From positions 1 through 38,133 of the forward strand of contig NZ_JADYVD010000059.1 of the NCBI RefSeq assembly GCF_020193575.1: a DNA stretch of 38,133 bases. The letters run 5' to 3'. Position numbers and translations under genes: made by a program. Of this stretch, positions 26,095 to 35,100 are shown one piece after another. The number at the start of each line of letters is the position of its first letter. The stretch's first letter is position 1. The notes under the pieces are model-generated. The model was not told the DNA's origin and searched no databases. It was given only the letters and a program-made list of their open reading frames with translations. The DNA comes from Ensifer sp. IC4062. GTDB taxonomy: Bacteria > Pseudomonadota > Alphaproteobacteria > Rhizobiales > Rhizobiaceae.

Positions 26095-26580
26095 CGTCTT
26101 CGCGCGCTCAGTGACTGGCTGAGAAAGGAGAATAGGGGGAGCATCGTTGGCCGGCTCAATGGCAATCAGCCGCAGCAGGACGCGTTCCAGGAAGACGTTA
26201 CGGTATTCAGGGGATCGGCTCGAAATCGAACACTAATGGACGCGGATTTGGCGATCCTTCGGAATTACCTACAAGCAGTCGAGGCGGACCAGGTGCTGGG
26301 ATTGCAAGGGCCGCGAGCAACCGGGTTATCTCCTCAATGGAGGGGGGCAGGACCGTCGTCGGCGCTCCGTCGCCAGACATCTACGGCGGTCTTGAGCCCC
26401 TAGTTGATTTGAATGCGCCCACACCGTACGGCTTGGGTGACGATGCGCAGTCTGCGCCGGCGCTGGACCTCGCCGGACCGTCGTCTGTCAGGGCTGGTTC
26501 GTCAGACATCTAGGGCGGCCTTGATCCAACTGGGGTTTATGTAGATGGCAGCACGTGCCCTCGTTATTCAGAAGACCCGG
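26095..26580 (+). pseudogene. NopD-like type III effector remnant
   Basis: The first frame reads LSDWLRKENRGSIVGRLNGN and, further on, DLAILRNYLQAVEADQVLGL. A shifted frame then reads PSPDIYGGLEPLVDLNAPTP followed by YGLGDDAQSAPALDLAGPSS, then SSDI and a TAG at 26511, after which GGLDP continues. These blocks recall the repeat regions of rhizobial NopD-type effectors (XopD-like SUMO proteases). The protease domain is absent and the frame is broken, so it is a fragment. It indicates that the island once carried another type III effector here, 2.5 kb upstream of the giant effector frame. Confidence 0.5.
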
Positions 26581-26639
26581 TCGCGAGGCGCGTCGGGGAC
26601 GCCACTGCGCAGCCCAGCGCGCCGCAGCGGGCTGTGAAT

Positions 26640-27520
26640 TCGCCAATGATCCTGCCTTGCGCAAGGTTACGATCAGGAGCTACTTTGGTGGATAATGGAC
26701 GAACCGCCCTCGTCGCCTCTCGCGCCAACCGCGCGCCGTCACCAAGCACCGGATCCCGAAGTCCTTTCGTCCCCTGAGCCGACACCACGACCTCCGCCAG
26801 GCCGCGGACGAGTTGATGGATGCACTTGACAGGAGCAACCTCCTGCCAAACCAGGGGTACCCGCCGACGGTGAGCATGACACGGCGGAGTTGAGACCGGC
26901 GAAGAGGCAGACGACCGTAGGCCCATTCGCACGGGGCGATCTGGACGAAGCGCTCGGGGCTTGCCATTGGTCTTGGGCGTATGGAGCTTGGTGCGGATGT
27001 GCTGGATGCTGAGCCGCAGCGCTTGGATAGCGGAAGCCGGTGCCGTTGTCGGTCATGACGCGATGGACCCTTTCACGCCGTGAGCTTTGAAGAAACAGAG
27101 TCGTTGAAGTGAAAAACGCAAACACGAGCGCCAACGTCTCGTCGGGAGGACTTCCAATGGGCCAGGCGTGAGCGGTCGTCGTTGGCCAGATGTCGTATTC
27201 CCAACCGATGCCGCGGCCGTTGCTTTGCCTGGTGCGATCGCCGGTGATGCGGTGGCCGGTTCGGGTTGAATTGCCGATTTACCTGTTGTCGATATGGACG
27301 GGCTCTCCCGGCTTGCCGCGCTCGTAGCCGGGCACCGGCTCACCCTGCGCCAGGGTCTTGACTTTGTTCGCGCTAAGACGCTTGCGGACGCGGCTGAGCG
27401 TGGCGGGCGAGACACCGGTCTCCTGGGCGATTTGCCGGGCCGTCATGTGCAGGCGGAGCAACGGCGGCAGGGCCGGGCCGCGGTCATTGAGGTCGGCTCG
27501 CCCAACCTATCTGTACTTCA
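26640..27520 (-). mobile_element. IS481-family transposase remnant
   Basis: Reading the minus strand, MTARQIAQETGVSPATLSRV is followed by EPVPGYERGKPGEPVHIDNR, then in other frames GWEYDIWPT, PPDETLALVFAFF, VMTDNGTGFRYP and finally ERFVQIAPCEWAYGRL. This order is that of IS481-type transposases: helix-turn-helix, YERxxPGELxHID, GWEYVHVAIDDHS, VMTDNGxxYRS, KAERFIQTxLREWAYG. Stops and frameshifts separate the blocks, so it is inactive. No terminal repeats could be assigned. It separates the decayed NopD-like piece from ompW. Confidence 0.75.
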
Positions 27521-27607
27521 ACGCGGCCAAATCGCAGCTTGGGCCGAAAGGCCTTCATGCGACACATTGCCCTCTCCCCCCGATAAAGCGGTTCTTCCTA
27601 ACCACGG

Positions 27608-27621
27608 TTGATCTCGATCAA
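27608..27621 (+). promoter_or_regulatory. FixK/FnrN box (anaerobox) of ompW
   Basis: TTGATCTCGATCAA is a perfect match to TTGAT-N4-ATCAA and fully symmetric. Its centre lies about 90 bases before the ompW start. FNR-type control of ompW is known in enteric bacteria, so low-oxygen induction through FixK or FnrN is likely. Confidence 0.8.
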
Positions 27622-27704
27622 CATGCCGCCGTCACGCGCAGCCTACCGGTCTTTATTGCAATGGTTATTGCTGATTCAATTGTTGCTGTTCAAGGAGATG
27701 TCAA

Positions 27705-28394
27705 ATGAACATGAATGATGCACGGCATCTGAGATGGATCACGGGCGTGGGTGCGGCTTTGTTTGCATTCGGGGCCGCCGCCGCGGACCTGACATCACAG
27801 CCTGTTACTCCGGTGGCAGAGGACGCAGCGGCTGGCCTAAGCCCTTGGCAGATCCGCGTGCGCGGTTTGGGCCTCCTCACTGAGGACGGTGGTTCAATCA
27901 ACGGCGTGCCCGGCTCCGACCTTTCCTATTCGGACTCGCTGATCCCGGAACTCGACATCAGTTACTTCTTCACTGACAACATCGCCGCTGAACTCGTGCT
28001 TGGCACGACCTACGCCAACATCAAGGAAGATGGCGCGGTCGGCGTGCCGGTCGGGAAGGCATGGCTGCTGCCGCCCACGCTTACGCTGCAGTACCATTTC
28101 ACCGATTTCGGCGCCTTCAAGCCCTATGTCGGCGCGGGCATCAACTACTCGCTGTTCTACAACCAGAGCGAAAAGCCCGGTTTCCATAACCTCGACGTCG
28201 ACAATCATGTGGGCGCGGCGCTGCAGGTCGGTTTTGACTATATGGTCGACGAGCATTGGGGCTTGAACTTCGATGTGAAGAAAATCTTCCTCGAAACCGA
28301 CTGGAAGGCTGATCATGACGTTCTCGGTCCGCTGAGCGGGAAGGCAAGAATCGATCCGTGGTTGATCGGCGCAGGCGTGACCTACCGGTTCTAA
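27705..28394 (+). CDS. ompW: OmpW-family outer-membrane protein
   Basis: This 229-residue protein has a signal peptide (positively charged start, then WITGVGAALFAFGAAAADL with cleavage near AAA-AD) and an eight-stranded OmpW-type barrel. Family features are WQIRVRGLGLL, IPELDISYFFTDNIAAELVL, GTTYANI, PPTLTLQYHFTDFGAFKPYV, GAGINYSLF and the terminal YRF whose last Phe serves the Bam machine. OmpW proteins form narrow hydrophobic channels for small apolar molecules. AAGGAG lies 6 bases before ATG 27705; a second ATG at 27711 is less well placed. A perfect FixK/FnrN box upstream suggests expression in microaerobic nodules. It is separated by about 0.8 kb from the effector frame and does not appear to share an operon with it. 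Confidence 0.92.
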   Translation: MNMNDARHLRWITGVGAALFAFGAAAADLTSQPVTPVAEDAAAGLSPWQIRVRGLGLLTEDGGSINGVPGSDLSYSDSLIPELDISYFFTDNIAAELVLGTTYANIKEDGAVGVPVGKAWLLPPTLTLQYHFTDFGAFKPYVGAGINYSLFYNQSEKPGFHNLDVDNHVGAALQVGFDYMVDEHWGLNFDVKKIFLETDWKADHDVLGPLSGKARIDPWLIGAGVTYRF

Positions 28395-29007
28395 GCGGAC
28401 GGTTACGACCGGAGAGGCAGACGCAGAGCCCATCCCGTCGATAGCGCGTTCACCTGATTGTAAACGGTCTCTATGTAGACCCCGAAGGCGGGGGCCATGG
28501 CCGTCGGCCTCTGTTCCCTCGACAACGACGGGTGCGCGATTACGGCTCGACTGTGCGGCGCGAGCGGGCAATTTTATGGATGTTCATTCGAACCCCTAGA
28601 CCTGGTGAAGCTTCGACAACGTTAGCTTTCCGGCACGGACGAGTGGACAATCTGTTGAAAGCTCACAACTGGTGTCCGCCTGACATAAGAGCCCGGCTTG
28701 GTGATTCCCTTTCGCACGAGCGTTTGCGAGTGCGGCGCATGCGCACAGGAATATTCGTCACAGTCCCGCGAACGCATCGCAAACGCCTGGCCGCCAGCGA
28801 TCGCCACAGGAGCACGTCTGGCCACACTGTGGCGACGGTTGCGCGGTCACTCTGCGTCCGGAATCAACCGGAATCGATGTCCCGTTAATCCGAAATCCGC
28901 ATACTTGCATCCGCGACAACGCTCATCAGCTAGTGGTCAGCCTAGTGGTCTATCTAGGCCTGCCGCGCCAACCCCTGAAAACATCGCAAAGATAGGCGCG
29001 AATCATC
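28395..29007. other. Region between ompW and the effector
   Basis: These 613 bases hold no recognisable gene. Their main point of interest is the tts-box candidate at 28646-28663. Short frames exist but lack family similarity. No sigma-54 or FixK motif was found. Confidence 0.4.
28646..28663 (+). promoter_or_regulatory. Candidate tts box (TtsI site) upstream of effector
   Basis: GACAATCTGTTGAAAGCT matches about 12 of 17 defined positions of the rhizobial tts-box core GTCAGCTTNTCGAAAGCT, with the GAAAGCT half intact. It lies about 345 bases before the first effector-like ATG (29008) and 510 before ATG 29176. TtsI drives type III effector genes in rhizobia. The match is moderate only. Confidence 0.35.
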
Positions 29008-29118
29008 ATGTATGGTCGTATTGGTGGCTCGTCCGATACCCACTACACGCGTAGTAGGAGTGGGCAAACGGATGCAGGAAGCCAAGAGTTCACGGACGCG
29101 TTTGTCCACTACCGCTGA
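29008..29118 (+). CDS. Short effector-like N-terminus ending at a premature TGA
   Basis: The frame encodes 36 residues, starting MYGRIGGSSDTHYTRSRSGQ and then TDAGSQEFTDAF before TGA 29116-29118. It is rich in Ser, Thr and Gly, like type III secretion signals. It lies in the same reading frame as the giant effector, which resumes at ATG 29176 with no other stop between. Its GSQEF echoes GSQSF and GSQSI in the larger frame. It may be the original start of the effector, cut off by a point mutation, or a separate leader peptide. The ribosome binding site is weak. Confidence 0.4.
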   Translation: MYGRIGGSSDTHYTRSRSGQTDAGSQEFTDAFVHYR

Positions 29119-29175
29119 ACGAAATCAGCCCGCAACACGATAGGCAACGCATTCTCGCGGCTTCGGAGATCGAAT

Positions 29176-32100
29176 ATGACAGGCATTGGCCGACTGGGGA
29201 ACTCGCGCATTGGGAATGCTGGGGCCGTCGATACGTCGGGATCAAGCAGTTCGCGCTCTCAATCAAGCCCTGCCCTAGCGGAAGGTAGCCAATCGTTCGA
29301 TTCCGTCCTGGAGCGGGTGCACTCTGGGCCTCCAGGCACAATGACGTCCTGCGCACGCACTGCGACCTGTGCCGACGACGGGCTTCGAGAGAGGTCGTTT
29401 GGCCCTTCCGTGGGCGCACGGCGAGTGCTGGAGTCTGTTATACGTGCAGCCGCATTGACACGAGTAGGCACTGCGCGGCGGCGTCTTTATCCCTCAGTCC
29501 CGGAGGGTGATGCCACGGCCACAGTCGCTGACCAGCCACCAACTTCGGGTGTGGCCCCGCTTTATTTGACAGGCGGACAAACCAAGGCAGCAGATCAACA
29601 TATGAAAGGCCTGCTTGCAGAATTTGAAACTTGCCGCCTTGAAGCTATCCTAGCGGCCACGCGAGGCCCTACCCTGGAGGAGAAGCAAGAGGCGCTCGAT
29701 CGCATCCTCGATACAGGCTCAAGAGTTCTGGAATACCACGCGAGCCTGGCCCCCGGGGCGGGTAGCATTCTGTCCAATGATCAGGCGCGCCTAACCCGCG
29801 ATCTGGTACTCCATGCGGCGTCCGAATGCATGGAACTGGCCACGGATGGCATGCCATTGCTAAAGATGCGTGATAAGGCGCGCGGCGTGCTCGACCTGAT
29901 CCTCCGATCGAACCCTGGCCCCGCCAAGCTGAGCCAAGCGGTTTCCAGTGTGGCAAGGCACTATGTGGCCTGCGTGGAGTTTTGGGAAAAGAAGACATGG
30001 CGCGGGCAACGCATCCAGTTAGTCCATGCCGTCACTGTCAACCTACCAAATACAAAGGCCGAGATACAGCAGGCCGAAGAGGCCAATTTGCGGCTGCAGA
30101 CTGGCTCGGTACTGATTTCAAAGTTCATGGTTCTGCAATCGCGGATCAATCAGGCGCAGTTGATAATCGAGCCGCGGGCGAGCAGTTTCCAGGCACCCCT
30201 GAGGGAAATGCTTATCGGTGAGAACGGGCGGGTGCGCCACCTGGATGCCTTCAGCGCCGCAGTATTGCCGGCATTCCACCGGACGCGTGACGCTCTTCAG
30301 ACTAAGGCAGGGCGCCCACTCGACCCCGGGGACTGCTCCGTTCTAGAAGGAGTCAGGGAGAGGCTTCTGGAATTTGCGTCGGCGTTGCCCGACTTTCTTG
30401 CCAGGCTAAGCGACGACCGAACAGGTGCCGACCTCCCATTGGAATTGTTGGGCCAAATAGCGGAAGGCGCGTGGATTACTGCGGACGAGGTCGTCCGTCT
30501 ATTGGACCTGCAGCCGAAGGAGCCATCAATCAGCGAACGGCCGGCTGCCGCTGCGTTTGCGACCGACACTGCAGGCCAGGCTGTGACCAAAAGGGCTGGA
30601 CTGGTCGAAGGCACTGCGACGCGCAGGAAGGGGAAAGGCAGGCGCAAGCCCGCCGCTGGCGCCGGGAGTTCGGCCACCGGGCGGTTGGAACCGCAAATTG
30701 TTTTTGGCGACAGCGACACGGCGACAGCAGCCAAGGTCCTCTCCCTTGGCAATAGGTCTTTTGAGGGCGAACCCCGGCCCGGCGATCAGGGAGCCAGAAC
30801 ATCGCAATCAAACGCGCTCTCGTCTAGCAGAGAAACTGCGAGTATTGGGGATGCTGGATCGAGCAGTTCGCTCCCGCAACCAAGTCATGCCTCTGGGCAA
30901 GGCAGCCAATCGATCTATTCCGGAGTGACGCGGATGCACTTTGGGCCTCAAGATAGAAGGATGCCCTCCGATCGCATTGGGCCAAGTACCGACGAAGCCC
31001 TTGGCGACATATCAGCCGGTTCCTCCAAGGGTCCCCGCCGAGCCCTCATGGCTTCGCGACGTACATCCAGTGGGCCGCGGCATAGTTCTCTCCAAGGTCC
31101 GCAGGGCGAAGCGATGGCTCAAGAAGAAAGCTCTTTGCTTTTTGATGAGAGGTCCTGGTTCGGCGATCAAGAAGCGAGTAGTTCGCAACCGGACACGCTC
31201 CCACCTCAGGAGCAAAGCGAATCCAGGCCGGGTGCAGGACCGGGACGGCTGCCTTTCGACCATGCAGCCGCACAGAGCTTTAACGATGCACCACTTAATG
31301 ACGCTTTACATGACATGTCCATCGCTCGCGACATCACTAAATTCTCATGCGCTGTGGTGGAGCACGACAAGAGGCTGCAGGGCCATGCGCATCACGCAAC
31401 ATTCCTACGGAAGGCCGCTTCCGAGTTCACCCGTCAATTTTTGCCAAGATGGGAGCAAGATGTCCGCACCCGCACTACCTGGGGGTATGCCACCTCCTGC
31501 AACGCGATGAGCCGGGAGCCTGGAGGTCACGCAGGCATGGAAGCTTGCAGGGCCATGGCAGCTCAGGTGTCGAGGCTCGGCAATGCGCTGAACGATGTCG
31601 AAAGCAAAACGCTTTCGCTGTTGGTATTGTCGTTCAGTCGATATCCCCGAGTGGCGGAATGTCGCGATGGAATGATCAGAATTGCCAAGGTTTTTCATGA
31701 GCAACGCGGAGCCCTTTCGGAACTCAACAGTCAAAGTCTCGCCCTGCTGGTCAACGGCTTCAGCAAGTGGCCGGAACAGGAAGACGCGCGTGAGGCCACG
31801 GTAGCAGTTGCGGCCGAGATTCGCCGCCGCCGCGCCGGGCTCTGTGATTTTGGTCCGCAGAACCTGGCTAACGTTGTGAACGGTTTGAGCAAGTGGCCGC
31901 AAGAGGCGGAGTGTTGCGGCGCTATCGATGCAATCGCCGACGAGGTCTGTGACCGCGCCGATAAAAAAGCCGGCCTGTCTGGGTTTAATGCGCAGGCATT
32001 GGCAAACCTGGTTAACGGGTTCAGCAAGGCGCCCGAACTGGAGAACTCACGTCAAGCAACCGTTGTCATTGCCAATGAGGTCTGTCACCTCGCCGATAAA

Positions 32101-35100
32101 AAAGCCGGCCTTTCTGGGTTTCATCCGCGGGCATTGGCGATTCTGGTGAACGGCTTCAGCAAATGGCCTGAGGACTGCCGCGGCGCTACCGTTGCGGTCG
32201 CGCGTCAGGTCGCTGGCAGGGCCCACCAGCTGCCTGTGTTTGATCCGCAGGCATTGGCGAACCTAGTGAACGGGTTCAGCAAGTGGCCTGAGGGTTGCCG
32301 CGGCGCGACCGTTGCAATCGCTGGTGAGGTCTGTCAGCGCGCCGACCGCCTTAACGCCGGGCTTTCTCGTTTTGATCCGCAGCACTTGGCAAACCTGGTG
32401 AACGGCTTCAGTAAATTGCAGGCGCCGGAGTGCTTGCGCGCTACCGTTACAATCGCCGATGAAGTCTGTCACCGCGCCGACCGCCGCAAGGTCGGCCTTT
32501 CTGATTTTGAAGCGCAGCACCTGGCGAACCTGGTGAACGGCTTTAGCAAATGGCCGCAAGAGGAGCATTTGGGGCACGCCACAAACGTGGTCGCCGGCGA
32601 GGTACTTCGCAGCGACGACCAACTGCCCATGTTTGGTCCGCAGCACCTGGCGAGCCTGGTGAACGGCTTTAGCAGGTGGCCGCAATGGGAAAACTCACGT
32701 CAAGCCACGGTTGCAATCGCCGGTGAGGTGGTTAGACGCGCCGGGCGGCTCCATGGCTTTGATCCGCAGGCATTGGCGAACCTGGTTAACGGGTTCAGCA
32801 AGTGGCCCGAGGACTGCCGCGGCGCTATCGTTGCGATCGCCCGGGCGGTGCGTCGCCCTGCCGGCCGGCTGTCGGGATTCAATGGGCAGGATCTGGCAAA
32901 CCTGGTGAATGGTTTCAGCAAGTGTCCTGAGGATTGCCGCGACGCCATCGTTGCAATCGCCCATGAGGTTCCTCACCGCGCAGGCCGGTTGTCTGGATTC
33001 AATGGGCAGAATTTGGCGAATCTGGTCAACGGTTTCAGCAAGTGTCCTGACGAGGCGGGTTGCGGCGAGGCCATCGTTGCCATCGCTAGGGAGGTGCTCG
33101 GTCGCGCCAGCCCTGGCGAGCCGCTCCCTGGGTTCACTCCGGAGGCACTGGCGAACCTGGTGAACGGCTTTAGCAAGTGGCCGCACGAGGAGAAATCACG
33201 CCAGGCCGCCGCGGTGATCGCTGGTGAGGTGATTCGCAGCGCTAACCGGCTCCCTCATTTTACATCGCAGCACTTGGCGAACCTAGTGAACGGCCTGAGC
33301 AAGTGGCCGCAAGAGGAGAAATCCCGTCAGGCCGCCGCAGTAATCGCCGGCGAGGTGCTTGGCGGCGCCGAGCGGCTCTCGAGGTTTAATCCACAGGAGC
33401 TGGCAAATCTGCTCAACGGGTTCAACAGGTATCCGGAAGAAGCGGCGTGCAGCCAAGCGATTTTGGAGATCGCGCGCAGACTTGGCCCGGCGGGTCAACC
33501 ATTTCGTCATTTTACCACGCCCGGGCTCTCCAGTATCGCCAGCAGTTTGGCGCGCGGGGTCATGGGGAGAGAGGACGCCGGAGAGATTGCAGAGGCCGCT
33601 CTGCTGAACGATCGGCTACACAAACTGGCTCATTATCTTCATTATGCCAGTCATCGCCTGGAGGAGGCCGACGCGGTGGGCGTCACGAGCATCTTGAAGG
33701 CGTTGGCCAAGGCTCAATTACATGACGATCTCAGTTTGGTCGCCCGCGCTGGAATAAATCGGCTGGCGCAATTGCATCGTGACCCTGATTTTGCGCTTGA
33801 GAATAACCTCGAAACCATGGGGAATCTGTGCGCCGCTTTGGTGCCGCTGGCCCGCAGCCCGCGCAAGCAGCTGCTTTGGCACCGGAGGCGGGCTCTGAAC
33901 TTGCTGAACGATATCCAACCGATCGTGGAGCAGAAGATCGAGGCCCATCTCAAGGCAAGCGATGCCGAGCGGAGCCGTGGTCCGAGCTCGACTCGCCGTC
34001 CCGCCCTGTCGATTTATCAAGTGGTTAAGGCCCGTGCGACCCTGGCAGGTTTGCTGCGGCGGCCGTATGTCGAGGGCAACAAGTCGGATTTGCGTGTGAG
34101 GCGGGACGAGCTGCAGTCCAAGACCAAGGAAATCCTGGACAGCACGCGCGATCTCATCGAAAGCGACCTATCCAACATGAGCTGGAACCTGATCGCCCAG
34201 CTCGAGGCGGAGGGTCCGATCGATGCGCTGGACACCTTCGTGGCGCAGAATGCCGCGACGGTCCAGGCCCAACATCCAGCTTCCGTCTTCGACCCCCATC
34301 AGGTTTTGCGAGCCATGGACCACGAGCCCAGACCGCCGCACGGTGAGGCGGGACTGATGCGATTGCCGGTTGTGGACATGCTGGGCCGGAAACTGGCCAT
34401 GGACCCCGAGACGCGCTATTCCATCTTTCATCGCCTGACCTCAGGGGCAGTCAAGGTGGTCGCGGTGCAACTGCCAGGAAAGCCGAGCCCGTTTATGCTG
34501 GCCCGCACGTTGACCATCGAGGGCGTGCCATACCGCATGGATCTTTTCGGCGGAAGCAAGTTAAAGCCGCGACAAAAGACCCTTTCCCAGCTTGCCGCCC
34601 GCGTTCCAGGTTCGGTTGAGGCAGAGCCTTCCGGCGGGAAGCTGCTGGCGATTCCGTATGCGGAAACCGCACCCGGTACCGCCTTTGAAAAGCTATCGCG
34701 CGCCTGGGCACCCTTCAAAGAGGCATATTATTACACTCAGCGCAGGGGTTTTGCCGCGCCGCCGGCTGTCAACGGCCTAGGTCCTCACGACTACGCGCTG
34801 GAAGGCGCCTTCAAACTGTCGCTACTGCCGGACCGCCCTGTTAGCGAGAGACATCCCTTCGAGCTGACTGGGCCAGGAGGCCCGATTGCCTTGCGACCGC
34901 ATGACGGCTGCGGTTTCATTAAGGCTTCGCTGGCCAAGCGTATGACAGCCGTTCGTCGGGCCGCGGGGCAGGAAGGTCCTGATCGGGTGCCTGCTTTTGG
35001 CGAGGGAACGAGATCGTCCCTGCCTGCCACGGCGCTGCAACATTATCCGCGCAGCGAGCCGGTGGCGCAGGAGGTGCGAGAGAAAGCCAGGACCTGGCTC

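Noticed and set aside
28604..28632. A second tts box on the minus strand (AGCTTTC and GAAGCTTCG)
   Set aside because: It needs a one-base gap in the core and points away from the effector.
29116..29118. TGA as selenocysteine or programmed read-through
   Set aside because: No SECIS-like hairpin is evident and a good ribosome binding site with ATG follows at 29176; a mutation or separate peptide is simpler.
31597..33453. Direct DNA repeats read as a CRISPR or MITE array
   Set aside because: They lie in one long frame and encode SKWP protein repeats of varying length with diverged bases.
32263..33510. Minus-strand reading frames across the repeat region
   Set aside because: They are mirror images of the repeats on the coding strand and lack starts with ribosome binding sites.
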